DNA from: Labilibaculum sp. DW002
GTDB taxonomy: Bacteria; Bacteroidota; Bacteroidia; Bacteroidales; Marinifilaceae
Direction of reading: 5' to 3'
DNA length: 64,000 nt
NCBI RefSeq assembly: GCF_029029525.1
Contig: NZ_JAKJSC010000002.1
Span: 186,001 to 250,000, forward strand
The translations under genes were made by a program, and so were the position numbers. The first letter of the stretch is position 1. Each line of letters starts with the position of its first letter. Below, piece by piece: positions 26,633 through 35,554 of the stretch. The notes beneath the pieces are model-generated. The model did not search any database. It saw only the letters and a program-made list of their open reading frames with translations, and was not told the DNA's origin.

Positions 26633-28144
26633 ATGAAGAATAAATATATTTTAATTTTTACCGTTCTTTTTTCTATCCTTTTGGGATCTTGTAAAGAGGA
26701 GTTCCTTGAAGTTGATGCTGCAAGCAGTGTTTTGATAGATGATTATTATAATACAGAGGAGCGTATTTTTGAAGCTCTTGTTGCGACTTACGATCCATTG
26801 TCATGGACAGACTATGCCTGGGGACAATTTGTTCAATTGAATTTGGTTTCGGATGTTATGTCTGATGATGTTTATGTTGGTGGTAACGACCAAGGTGATC
26901 AGGCAGTTCTGCATAAGATGTTTAATTATGATGCGACTCCTGAAATTGTTTGTGGCGATTTGTGGACAACATTGTATTCTGGAGTAAAGCGTGCCAATGC
27001 TGTATCGGAATATATGGATGATGTTCAGGATATTACCGAGCCAACTAAAGCACTTTATTTAGCAGAAGCCCAAGTATTAAGATCATACTATTACATGTGG
27101 TTATGGAAGCTATGGGGAAATTTACCTTATTACGAAACAAATCTGGATTTTCCTTATACAGCTGATCAGTTAAGTGCTAATGAAGTTTATGAAGGTATCG
27201 TTACTACATTAGAAGATGCTATTGATAATGGTGGTTTGCCAATGAAAACAACTTCTGAAAATACAGGGCGTGTTTCTTTGGCAATGGCATATATGATCTA
27301 CGCTGAGGTAGTAATGTATCAAAATGACGAAAGTCGTTATTCAACTGCTTTGGCTTATATGAATGAAATAATTTCAAGTCAGAATTATGGTTTGAATAGT
27401 GATTTCGCAAATATTTGGGAAGCAAGTGGTGAGTGGACCAATGAATCTATTTTTGAAGTGAATTATTTTAGTATTAACGGAGCAAAAGATTGGGGACATG
27501 CCATTGGTGATGGTGGTACCGTTTATCCTAAATTGATTGGAATTAACAGTTTATCAGGAAGTAGTGATTTTGATGGTGGTTGGGGATTTGAACCAGTTCG
27601 CCAGGAAATATATGATTTGTATGATGATACTGATCAACGCAAAGATGGTGGAATTTTAAACTTTGCTACATATTCGGCTCAAACAGGAGCAACTTACGAA
27701 GGTCGTTATCAGGATACTGGTAATTTCTTGAAAAAATACCTTCCAAGGGCTAATGGTAACGAAGGTGCTTCAGCTTCGCCAGATATGAATTTTAATAATA
27801 ATCTTAGAGTTTATAGATATTCTGAAACATTACTAAATGCTGCAGAACTGCTAGCACGAGGAGTGTCAGGATCTGGAAGTGCTCAAGATTATTTAGACGA
27901 AGTTAGAGATAGAGCAGGTGTTGGTAGCCTAACTGCCACAGTTGACAATATTATTCAGGAACGACGCTTAGAGTTTGTTGGAGAAGGTAAGCGTTACTGG
28001 GATTTGGTTCGTACAGGAATGGCAGTAACAACGCTTGTTCCTAATGAGTACAGAACAAATACATGGTCTGAGAATAAAAAATATCTGCCAATTCCGCAAT
28101 CGGAGATAGATTCAGATAGCGGTTTAACACAAAATGCTTATTAA
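26633..28144 (+). CDS. SusD/RagB-type surface glycan-binding lipoprotein
   Basis: The 503-residue lipoprotein (signal ending LLGSC, Cys20) has the SusD-like TPR scaffold and C-terminal RagB/SusD signature (NIIQERRLEFVGEGKRYWDLVRTG, then YLPIPQSEIDSD). It forms the lid of the SusC-like transporter and captures oligosaccharides at the cell surface. It is 18 bp from the next lipoprotein gene, so three genes are tightly coupled. Confidence 0.95.
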   Translation: MKNKYILIFTVLFSILLGSCKEEFLEVDAASSVLIDDYYNTEERIFEALVATYDPLSWTDYAWGQFVQLNLVSDVMSDDVYVGGNDQGDQAVLHKMFNYDATPEIVCGDLWTTLYSGVKRANAVSEYMDDVQDITEPTKALYLAEAQVLRSYYYMWLWKLWGNLPYYETNLDFPYTADQLSANEVYEGIVTTLEDAIDNGGLPMKTTSENTGRVSLAMAYMIYAEVVMYQNDESRYSTALAYMNEIISSQNYGLNSDFANIWEASGEWTNESIFEVNYFSINGAKDWGHAIGDGGTVYPKLIGINSLSGSSDFDGGWGFEPVRQEIYDLYDDTDQRKDGGILNFATYSAQTGATYEGRYQDTGNFLKKYLPRANGNEGASASPDMNFNNNLRVYRYSETLLNAAELLARGVSGSGSAQDYLDEVRDRAGVGSLTATVDNIIQERRLEFVGEGKRYWDLVRTGMAVTTLVPNEYRTNTWSENKKYLPIPQSEIDSDSGLTQNAY

Positions 28145-28162
28145 AGATCAAAAAATAAAATT

Positions 28163-29029
28163 ATGAAGCGTATTGAAACTATATATATAGGACTTTTCGT
28201 CATGTTGATTTCTTTAGGAATGGTTTCCTGTAGCCAGGATACCTATGACGATCAAGAACCTGTAACAGAACAAATGTTGGACGCAACATTTTCAGTGGAG
28301 GAAACATCCGCAAATAAATATCAAATTACAGCCAATAGTAACGAATATGTAATTAGCAATTATTGGGATTTAGGAGAAGGAACTGGCTTCTCCACTGGAG
28401 GTAATTCATTTGAATTGTTCTTACCTGATGCTGGAGATTATGAAATAAAGCATAAAGTAGTTGGAGCAGGTGGAATATTTAGTAGTGAAGTGTCTACTAT
28501 GGTTGATGTTGAAACTTCAGATCCAATTGCAGGTAATTTAGTTAAAGGAGGCAAGTTTGCATCTGATGATGATATTGCACTATGGACTATTGGTGGTACT
28601 GGAGCAGGTAATGGTACCTGGGACTTTAGTGAAGGGAATGCTAATTTAACTGCACCAAGCTGGGGTGGTAATGGTATTTATCAAGCTATAGAGGTTGTTG
28701 AAGGTCGCACTTATCAAATTGATATGTTTGTAGGTTCAACTACAGGTTGTTCTGATACCTGGTTTGAGGTTTACTGTGGTTATAGTGATCCGGCAACAGT
28801 ATCGGGTGATTACAATGATGGTGGAATACTATTAAAAATTAATACCTGGGATGGAACAGGAAATGCACCATTTGGAGGCAAATTTACTAGCGTAGGAAGT
28901 TCTACCGAAGCCAATGGAGTTTTTACTGCTACTGCTTCAGGAACTGTTTACCTTCTTATTCGAGGTGGCGGTGGCGATATGAAGGACGGTATTTACATAG
29001 ATAATGTAGAATTTCGTTCAGTTCAATAA
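28163..29029 (+). CDS. PKD-domain surface glycan-binding lipoprotein
   Basis: The 288-residue lipoprotein (signal ending MVSCS, Cys23) has a PKD-like Ig fold (about 42-118, with NYWDLGEG) and a C-terminal jelly-roll module (about 130-288) with the GNGTWDFSEGNANLTAP and TYQIDMFVGST pattern of carbohydrate-binding modules of the CBM4/CBM9 sort. Position directly after SusD is typical of the auxiliary surface glycan-binding protein. Ligand is probably the same polysaccharide cut by the GH5 enzyme. Confidence 0.8.
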   Translation: MKRIETIYIGLFVMLISLGMVSCSQDTYDDQEPVTEQMLDATFSVEETSANKYQITANSNEYVISNYWDLGEGTGFSTGGNSFELFLPDAGDYEIKHKVVGAGGIFSSEVSTMVDVETSDPIAGNLVKGGKFASDDDIALWTIGGTGAGNGTWDFSEGNANLTAPSWGGNGIYQAIEVVEGRTYQIDMFVGSTTGCSDTWFEVYCGYSDPATVSGDYNDGGILLKINTWDGTGNAPFGGKFTSVGSSTEANGVFTATASGTVYLLIRGGGGDMKDGIYIDNVEFRSVQ

Positions 29030-29040
29030 AAACAAATGAT

Positions 29041-29076
29041 TTAAAAGCCTGACTGCAATGTTAGTCAGGCTTTTAA
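29041..29076 (+). terminator. Intrinsic terminator after the SusCD operon
   Basis: AAAAGCCTGACT (29043-29054) and AGTCAGGCTTTT (29063-29074) form a perfect 12-bp stem ending in T residues. It separates the SusCD transcript from the GH3 gene. Confidence 0.85.
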
Positions 29077-29171
29077 TATGACTAGGATTTAATTACATGT
29101 AAAAGAAATCTGCGTGTAACATTTAGCGATTTTTAAATACAAGAGGCATTTATAACTATTACGATCAATTT

Positions 29172-29208
29172 ACTATTGCTATAAAGCCTTTTTTTTGTCC
29201 ACAATAGT
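29172..29208 (+). promoter_or_regulatory. Inverted repeat upstream of the GH3 gene
   Basis: ACTATTG (29172-29178) and CAATAGT (29202-29208) are perfect inverted copies 23 bp apart, just before the GH3 start codon. This may be an operator or a leader hairpin; the TTGAG array of the GH5 promoter is not present here. Confidence 0.3.
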
Positions 29209-29228
29209 GGATGTAAAATAATAATGAG

Positions 29229-31472
29229 ATGATTAATAAAATATATATTCTTTTAATAAGCTTATTCTTTATTCAAGCTTGTGGTCTATCCCATGATGGT
29301 TCAGATCCTAGAGTTGAAGAATTATTGGCTAAAATGACTATTGAAGAGAAGATTGGACAAATGGCTCAAATCAATGGCTTTGGTGGTGATATACCAAACG
29401 AGTTGAAAGAGAACATTAAAGCTGGTAGAATTGGTTCAATACTTAATGAGGTGAATGTTAAAACGGTCAACGAAATTCAAAGAATAGCAATTGAAGAAAG
29501 TCGTTTAGGTATTCCCTTACTTATTGGTAGAGATGTTGTTCATGGTTTTAAAACAGCATTTCCTATTCCTTTAGGCTTGGCAGCAACCTGGAATCCTGAA
29601 ATTGTTAAGAAAGGATCAGAGGTTGCAGCTGCAGAAGCTTCATCGTCGGGTGTAAACTGGACATTTGCTCCTATGATTGACATTTCAAGAGATTCGCGTT
29701 GGGGAAGAATTGCAGAAAGTTTTGGAGAAGATCCTTACTTGGTATCACAGATGGCAATTGCAAGCACGCAGGGATTTCAAGGAGATGAAAATACAACATT
29801 TGCAAACGGTAAAATTGCAGCATGTGCTAAACATTTTGTGGGATATGGTGCGGCTGAAGGAGGAAGAGATTACAATACCACTTTGATTCCCGAAAGAGAG
29901 TTAAGAGATGTTTACCTACCACCTTTTAAAGCTGCTGTTGATGCTGGTATCATGACATTCATGACTGGATTTAACGATTTAAACGGCATCCCAGCTTCGG
30001 GGAATCAATTTCTATTTAAAGATATTTTAAGAGAAGAGTGGCAGTTTGATGGTATGGTTGTTAGCGATTGGGCATCCATAAGTGAGATGATTGCACATGG
30101 TTTTGCTGCAGATGAAAAAGATGCAGCTCTTAAGGCAATTAATGCAGGTGTTGACATGGAAATGGCATCTAGATGTTATTTTGAAAATCTCACAGACCTA
30201 GTTAATAATGATGCGATAAATGAGAATCTTTTAGATAATGCTGTTCGAAATATATTACAAACCAAATTTAAGTTGGGATTGTTCGATAATCCATATGTGC
30301 CAGAGGAGAAGCAAAATATTTTCGGTGAAGAAGAGAGTTTGGAAGCTGCATTATTAGCAGCTGAACAAAGTGTTGTTCTTTTAAAAAATGAGAATCAATT
30401 GTTGCCTCTGTCAAAAGAGATCAATTCAGTAGCAGTTATTGGACCTATGTCACATGAAAAATACGAACAAAGTGGCACATGGAATTTTGATGGTGACAGT
30501 TTGTATTCTGTAACTCCACTTGAAGGAATTAAAGAGATACTAGGGAGTAGAAAAGTGACATACGTTAAAGGCCTTAAATATTCAAGAGATAAGTCTAATG
30601 CAGGTTTTAATAATGCGATTAAGGCGGCAAAAAATTCTGATGCTATAATTCTATGTCTTGGTGAGGAAGCGATTATTTCTGGTGAAGCACATTGCAGAGC
30701 TCATATTGATTTACCTGGTGCACAAACTGAATTGGTAAATGAAATTGCCAAGTTGAACAAACCAGTAATTATGGTTGTTATGGCAGGTAGAGCACTTTGC
30801 ATTGGTGATGAAATTAGTAAATCTAATGCGGTATTGTATGCTTGGCATCCTGGATGTATGGGTGGAAAAGCAATCGCTAATCTTATTTTTGGAGATGTTG
30901 TCCCTTCAGGTAAGCTGCCAATTACATTTCCTAAATCAGTAGGGCAAATTCCAATGCACTATAACCATAAGCCATGTGGTCGTCCTGTGAATCCTTCAAA
31001 TTGGTTATCTATTGATGATATTCCAGTAAAAACATATCAGACATCTTTAGGAAACACATCTCATTACCTTGATGATGGATTTACACCGTTGTTTCCATTT
31101 GGTTATGGATTATCCTATACGACTTTTGAGTACTCAGATTTGAAAATACAAACTCCAATACTTAAAGCGAATGAAGAAGTGAAGTTATCATTTACATTAA
31201 AAAACACAGGTGATTTTGAAGCTGAAGAGGTAGCACAAATATACATTCGTGACCTTGTAGGAAACGTAACACGACCGGTTCGTGAACTAAAAGCTTTTGA
31301 GAGAGTAAAATTAGCTCCAAATCAGGAAAAACAAATTAGTATTACTATTCCTGCGAATGAATTGGCTTTTCATAATCAGGCAGTTGAGAAAGTTGTAGAG
31401 TCAGGATTATTTAAGGTTTGGGTTGGTGGAGATTCCAATGCCAATTTGGAAAATTCATTTGAGATTAAATAA
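29229..31472 (+). CDS. GH3 beta-glucosidase, lipoprotein
   Basis: The 747-residue lipoprotein (signal ending FIQACG, Cys18) has the GH3 (alpha/beta)8 barrel, the alpha/beta sandwich and a C-terminal fibronectin-III-like domain (about 640-745). The nucleophile is Asp280 in MVVSDWAS; Glu486 in ISGEAHCRAH is a likely acid/base. GH3 lipoproteins of this type release glucose from beta-gluco-oligosaccharides in the periplasm, fitting the GH5/SusCD genes upstream. It has its own promoter region after a terminator and is closed by another terminator. The ATG at 29224 is out of frame and stops at once, so 29229 is the start. Confidence 0.92.
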   Translation: MINKIYILLISLFFIQACGLSHDGSDPRVEELLAKMTIEEKIGQMAQINGFGGDIPNELKENIKAGRIGSILNEVNVKTVNEIQRIAIEESRLGIPLLIGRDVVHGFKTAFPIPLGLAATWNPEIVKKGSEVAAAEASSSGVNWTFAPMIDISRDSRWGRIAESFGEDPYLVSQMAIASTQGFQGDENTTFANGKIAACAKHFVGYGAAEGGRDYNTTLIPERELRDVYLPPFKAAVDAGIMTFMTGFNDLNGIPASGNQFLFKDILREEWQFDGMVVSDWASISEMIAHGFAADEKDAALKAINAGVDMEMASRCYFENLTDLVNNDAINENLLDNAVRNILQTKFKLGLFDNPYVPEEKQNIFGEEESLEAALLAAEQSVVLLKNENQLLPLSKEINSVAVIGPMSHEKYEQSGTWNFDGDSLYSVTPLEGIKEILGSRKVTYVKGLKYSRDKSNAGFNNAIKAAKNSDAIILCLGEEAIISGEAHCRAHIDLPGAQTELVNEIAKLNKPVIMVVMAGRALCIGDEISKSNAVLYAWHPGCMGGKAIANLIFGDVVPSGKLPITFPKSVGQIPMHYNHKPCGRPVNPSNWLSIDDIPVKTYQTSLGNTSHYLDDGFTPLFPFGYGLSYTTFEYSDLKIQTPILKANEEVKLSFTLKNTGDFEAEEVAQIYIRDLVGNVTRPVRELKAFERVKLAPNQEKQISITIPANELAFHNQAVEKVVESGLFKVWVGGDSNANLENSFEIK

Positions 31473-31501
31473 CACCTTTTTTTTCATAGATTAGATTATT
31501 G

Positions 31502-31534
31502 CCTCTTCTCATTAATTGGGAGGAGGTTTTTTTT
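31502..31534 (+). terminator. Intrinsic terminator after the GH3 gene
   Basis: CCTCTTCTC (31502-31510) pairs with GGGAGGAGG (31518-31526) with G-U wobbles, then eight T. Confidence 0.75.
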
Positions 31535-31632
31535 ATGCACTAATTAAGTATTTAAATTACCTATTTTTATTGGTTGAAAACAGGTATTTCATAGGTGCCA
31601 AATTTTTAAGTAAAGAAGGAGGGTATTAATGC

Positions 31633-31670
31633 AAAAACACCTTTAAGTTTCTGACTTAAAGGTGTTTTTA
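31633..31670 (-). terminator. Intrinsic terminator of the tmRNA gene
   Basis: AAAACACCTTTAAG and CTTAAAGGTGTTTT form a long stem around a 7-base loop, with T residues on the minus-strand 3' side. It lies about 8 bp past the mature tmRNA 3' end. Confidence 0.8.
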
Positions 31671-31677
31671 TATTAAG

Positions 31678-32076
31678 TGGAGCTGCAGGGGATCGAACCC
31701 TGGTCCAAACATGCGACTAATAAGCTTTCTACATGCATAGTCCGTTATTAATTTTCGAATCTAGTTAGGGAAAGGACACCCGAAGCTAGACCTTATCTTT
31801 TTAATTTCGCCAACTCCCCAAAGCGTGAAGCCAACTAACCCTGAATTGATAGCATCCCATATACTTACCGGAACAAGGTAGACCATAAGCGGGATGTCTC
31901 GTCTTCGCTCCTAGAGCGATGATAAAGCTTAATCTACTATAATTCGATTAGGCAGCAAGAGCGTAGTTATTTTCGCCAATTACAAAGTTTGTGACCTGAT
32001 ATTTACGAGCCAGATACACAATGCTCGACATGCTTACATATTAATTCTTCATGCTGTCAAAAGCCACGTCAGCCCC
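31678..32076 (-). ncRNA. ssrA: Transfer-messenger RNA (tmRNA)
   Basis: On the minus strand the RNA starts GGGGCTGACGTGG at 32076 and ends CAGCTCC plus discriminator A at 31678; the seven-base ends pair as the tRNA-like acceptor stem, and GGTTCGATCCC gives the T arm. The CCA end is not encoded. The tag frame at 31948-31977 reads GENNYALAA then stop, close to the Bacteroidota tags such as GETNYALAA. It rescues stalled ribosomes with SmpB. Length of about 399 nt is usual. A TAGCTTTG -7 box lies just upstream on the same strand. Confidence 0.96.
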
Positions 32077-32086
32077 AGAATTGGCA

Positions 32087-32094
32087 CAAAGCTA
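32087..32094 (-). promoter_or_regulatory. -7 promoter box of the tmRNA gene
   Basis: On the minus strand TAGCTTTG matches TAnnTTTG exactly and lies 10 bp before the mature 5' end, leaving a short leader for RNase P to remove. No strong -33 TTTG is seen. Confidence 0.55.
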
Positions 32095-32333
32095 AAAAAA
32101 TTCAGGCATATCGCATCCGTTTTTTTAGATAAAGCTCATAAATAATCGAATAAGGCTATATTTTAAAGCTTAGTAGATTAAATATCAGAGGTAAACAAAT
32201 AATAATTATTACATAGAATAAGGATCTTTTGGTGTTAATTCTCTGGAAGTTTTATTAAATTAGAAGGACGAGAATAAAATAAACAAACTTTTTTTCGTTT
32301 GAAATCACACACTAGCCTTTTAAAACGTGCCTT

Positions 32334-33566
32334 ATGAAGAATAGAATTAGAGTCGGAGTTCTCCGAGAAACCAAAAATCCACCAGATCGAAGAGTTGCTA
32401 TTCCCCCAGTTACAGGATTGCAAATTTTAAATAAATATCCTAATGTTAGTATCTTTATTCAACCAAGCGATATTCGTTGTTATTCCGATGCTGAATACCG
32501 AAAGGCAGGCTTTTTTCTAACTGAAGATTTACGTGAATGTGATATTTTAATAGGTGTGAAAGAGGTAAGTATTCCAACATTAATTCCGAATAAGACCTAT
32601 TTGTTTTTCTCGCATACAGCCAAAAAACAGATATACAACCGAGAATTATTACATCAGATTATCAAGCGAAACATCACTTTAATTGATTATGAATATTTAA
32701 CAGATAAGTCTCATAAAAGATTGGTTGCGTTTGGTCATTGGGCTGGTGTTGTTGGTGCGTATAAAGCTTTGCGTGCTAGAGGAATGAGAACTGATTTTTT
32801 TGATCTCCCATCTGCAATTTTTTGTAAAGATATGGAGGAGATGTATCATCATTTACGAAAAGTACAATTGAAACCTGTGAAGATATTAATTACAGGAGGT
32901 GGTCGAGTTGCGAATGGAGCAATGCAGACGATTCGAATATTGAATCTTAAAGAAGTTACGGCCCATGAATTTTTAAATAAAGAGTATGATGAACCTGTTG
33001 TGTGTAGAATTGATCCAGATCAATATGTTGAAAGAATAGATGGTTCAGAATTTAATTTGAAAGATTTTTATGCGAACCCAGAGAAATATAGATCTACATT
33101 TAAACGATTTACAAAAGTGGCAGATTTATATATTGCTTGTCATTATTGGGATCCAAAAGCTCCTAAATTCATTTTGCCAGAAGATTATAAAGAAGATGAT
33201 TTTAAAATTTCGGTAATTGCCGATGTGAGTTGTGATATAAATGGTCCTATTGCATCAACCTTACGTCCGTCAACAATAGCTTCATCTTTTTATGGATATG
33301 ATCGTTTTAACGAAGAAGAAACAATTCCATTTGTAGATAAGAAGAATGTTACTGTAATGGCTGTAGATAATTTACCTGGTGAGTTGCCTAGAGATTCCTC
33401 AATAGATTTTGGAGAAGCCTTGTATCAAAATGTATATGAGGCCTTATTTAACGAAGATCCAGATGGGATTCTAGAAAGAGCAACAATTGCTAAAGGAGGA
33501 AAATTGATGCCAGCTTTTGAGTATTTGCAAGATTATTTAGAAGGGAAAGATGCTGTGTCGGTATAA
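32334..33566 (+). CDS. Alanine dehydrogenase/transhydrogenase-like (saccharopine dehydrogenase-like) NAD(P)-dependent oxidoreductase
   Basis: The 410-residue protein has the AlaDH/PNT N-terminal domain (VGVLRETKNPPDRRVAIPP at 8-26) and a Rossmann domain with ILITGGGRVANGAMQ (about 184-198). Such proteins in Bacteroidota are named alanine dehydrogenase or lysine-forming saccharopine dehydrogenase without much proof. The reaction is an NAD(P)-linked oxidative deamination or related step on an amino acid. It is a single-gene unit sharing a bidirectional terminator with the convergent rpe gene. Confidence 0.7.
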   Translation: MKNRIRVGVLRETKNPPDRRVAIPPVTGLQILNKYPNVSIFIQPSDIRCYSDAEYRKAGFFLTEDLRECDILIGVKEVSIPTLIPNKTYLFFSHTAKKQIYNRELLHQIIKRNITLIDYEYLTDKSHKRLVAFGHWAGVVGAYKALRARGMRTDFFDLPSAIFCKDMEEMYHHLRKVQLKPVKILITGGGRVANGAMQTIRILNLKEVTAHEFLNKEYDEPVVCRIDPDQYVERIDGSEFNLKDFYANPEKYRSTFKRFTKVADLYIACHYWDPKAPKFILPEDYKEDDFKISVIADVSCDINGPIASTLRPSTIASSFYGYDRFNEEETIPFVDKKNVTVMAVDNLPGELPRDSSIDFGEALYQNVYEALFNEDPDGILERATIAKGGKLMPAFEYLQDYLEGKDAVSV

Positions 33567-33569
33567 ACT

Positions 33570-33602
33570 AAAAAGACCAAATGTGAAACATTTGGTCTTT
33601 TT
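33570..33602. terminator. Bidirectional terminator between the dehydrogenase and rpe genes
   Basis: AAAAGACCAAATGT (33571-33584) and ACATTTGGTCTTTT (33588-33601) form a perfect 14-bp stem with a 3-base loop and A/T runs on both sides, serving both convergent genes. Confidence 0.85.
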
Positions 33603-33610
33603 ATATTTTC

Positions 33611-34261
33611 TTATAGATTTTTCAAATCTGATATGGTTTGATTTGGATCTTTAGCACCAAAAACAAAGCTTCCAGCAACTAAAGCATCTGCTCCAGCTTC
33701 TATTAGTTTTTTGCCTGTTTCAAGATTAACACCTCCATCAATTTCAATAATTACTTCAGTATTTTTTTCTTTAATCAGCTTTGCTAATTTTTCTACTTTA
33801 TTATACGTGCTTTCGATAAAGCTTTGACCTCCAAAGCCAGGGTTGACACTCATTAAAAGAACAACATCGATATCAGTAATGATTTCCTCCAAAACAGAAA
33901 TAGGTGTGTGGGGGTTTAGAGAAACACCTGCTTTCATGCCATGAGAATGAATGTTTTGAATTGTTCTGTGCAAATGAGTACAAGCTTCGTAATGTACGGT
34001 TAGAATATCGGCTCCAGCTTTTTTAAATGCTTCTATGTAGCGATCTGGATCTACAATCATAAGATGAACATCCAATGGCTTTTTAGCTATTTTATTGATT
34101 TGTTCGATAACAGGAAGTCCATAAGATATGTTAGGTACGAATACCCCATCCATAATATCCAAGTGGAACCAGTCGGCCTGACTATTATTAACCATCTCTA
34201 TGTCAGAGCCAAGGTTCATAAAATCAGCAGCTAATAAGGACGGTGAAATTATTGTTTGCAT
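33611..34261 (-). CDS. rpe: Ribulose-phosphate 3-epimerase
   Basis: The 216-residue TIM-barrel protein carries the family pattern SPSLLAADFMNLG, WFHLDIMDGVFVPN, VHLMI, a SVNPGFGGQSF phosphate-binding loop and EIDGGV. It interconverts ribulose-5-phosphate and xylulose-5-phosphate in the pentose phosphate pathway. Metal-binding His and Asp residues (HLDIMD, DVHLM, EIDGG) are present. It is the second minus-strand gene downstream of rpoD but is separated from it by a strong terminator. Confidence 0.95.
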   Translation of the reverse strand: MQTIISPSLLAADFMNLGSDIEMVNNSQADWFHLDIMDGVFVPNISYGLPVIEQINKIAKKPLDVHLMIVDPDRYIEAFKKAGADILTVHYEACTHLHRTIQNIHSHGMKAGVSLNPHTPISVLEEIITDIDVVLLMSVNPGFGGQSFIESTYNKVEKLAKLIKEKNTEVIIEIDGGVNLETGKKLIEAGADALVAGSFVFGAKDPNQTISDLKNL

Positions 34262-34308
34262 TTGCTTGTTTACTTTTGGTTTAAATATGACGCAAATATA
34301 TAAACAAA

Positions 34309-34359
34309 AAAAAGATAAGAAGTGGTAAATGAGTATTTACCAGTAATTCTTATCTTTTT
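34309..34359. terminator. Long nested hairpin terminator between rpoD and rpe
   Basis: AAAAAGATAAGAA and TTCTTATCTTTTT form the outer stem, and GGTAAAT/ATTTACC a second stem inside it. On the minus strand it follows the rpoD stop codon with a T-run. Confidence 0.75.
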
Positions 34360-34378
34360 CTCACCCTAAAATTTTAAG

Positions 34379-35245
34379 TTATTCTCCTAAATAAGTTTTC
34401 AATATCTTCGATCTAAATGTCGATTTCATTTTCTTAATAGCCTTTTCTTTGATCTGACGAACTCTCTCACGAGTCAAATCAAACTCCTTACCAATTTCTT
34501 CAAGAGAACATGGCGGATTCCCTTTTAAACCAAAATACATACGAATAATTGTCCCTTCTCTATTCGATAGTGTTGAAAGCGAACGCTCAATTTCAATAAT
34601 CAAGGAATCCCGGAGCAGTATTTTATCCGGACCAATATCATCGGTGCTTAAAAGAATATCATATAGAGTATTATCTTCTTCCGAATTAATTGGTGCATCC
34701 ATAGATATCTGACGTCCGGAAGCCTTAATAGCCTCTTTAACATCCTTAGGACTCATATCCAAAACATTAGCAACCTCATCAGGAGATGGCTCACGCTGAT
34801 ACTCCTGCTCCAATTGAGCTAGTGTTTTGCTAATTTTATTAATAGATCCAATCTTATTAAGTGGTAACCTTACAATTCGCGATTGCTCTGCCAATGCTTG
34901 TAAAAGCGATTGACGAATCCACCAAACAGCATAAGATATAAATTTAAATCCACGAGTTTCATCGAAACGCTGAGCGGCTTTAATAAGGCCTAAGTTACCT
35001 TCATTAATCAAATCGGATAAACTTAATCCTTGATTTTGATATTGCTTAGAGACTGAAACAACAAATCTTAAATTTGCTTTGATCAATCTATCCAGAGCTG
35101 CTTTGCTGCCTTTTTTTATTTCCCGAGCCAAGGCTACTTCCTCCTCGGCAGTAACAAGATCTACCTTGCCAATTTCTTGCAAGTAACGATCCAGAGACGG
35201 GGTCTCTCTGTTGGTGACTTGCTTTGTGATTTTTAGTTGTCTCAT
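34379..35245 (-). CDS. rpoD: Primary sigma factor RpoD/SigA
   Basis: From the ATG at 35245 the protein has 288 residues and starts [22 protein letters not shown], the conserved start of the short Bacteroidota primary sigma factor; a start 60 bp further upstream would add a non-conserved leader. It shows region 1.2 ([19 protein letters not shown]), region 2 (LISEGN-like [35 protein letters not shown]), region 3 and region 4 ([23 protein letters not shown]). This sigma factor recognises the TTTG/TAnnTTTG promoters seen in this window. Confidence 0.96.
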   Translation of the reverse strand: MRQLKITKQVTNRETPSLDRYLQEIGKVDLVTAEEEVALAREIKKGSKAALDRLIKANLRFVVSVSKQYQNQGLSLSDLINEGNLGLIKAAQRFDETRGFKFISYAVWWIRQSLLQALAEQSRIVRLPLNKIGSINKISKTLAQLEQEYQREPSPDEVANVLDMSPKDVKEAIKASGRQISMDAPINSEEDNTLYDILLSTDDIGPDKILLRDSLIIEIERSLSTLSNREGTIIRMYFGLKGNPPCSLEEIGKEFDLTRERVRQIKEKAIKKMKSTFRSKILKTYLGE

Positions 35246-35554
35246 AGTGGATTTAATGGTATTTAATGCGAAAGAAGCCCTCCCACTTATACTTAAATAT
35301 AGCAAAATGATTTAAAAAAAGAAATTTATGCGGCTTTCAGAAGGAGATTTAAAGTGTAAGCCTTTTTCTAACTTGTTAGCTCGTTTTCAAGAATAAAGCC
35401 ATTTATTTTTTGTGAATTATAACTAATTCCGTAATATTGCAATTGAATTCAGATTAATTCTTCTCATTTAGAGGTCGAAAGATCAGGTTCCCTATTGTTC
35501 TAAATACAATTTCTATCTAAATAACAATACCCAAAAAATATTAATATACCGTTT
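35246..35554. promoter_or_regulatory. Divergent promoter region between rpoD and rho
   Basis: The 309-bp gap has no credible gene. For rho, TTTG (35409-35412), a 19-bp spacer and TAATATTG (35432-35439, one mismatch from TAnnTTTG) make a good promoter and leave a leader of about 110 nt, long enough for autoregulation. For rpoD only a TATATTTA-like box is seen on the minus strand. Confidence 0.5.

Noticed and set aside
31681-31720. T-arm-like GATCGAACCC sequence suggesting a tRNA gene
   Set aside because: It is the tRNA-like end of the tmRNA; there is no anticodon arm at tRNA distance.
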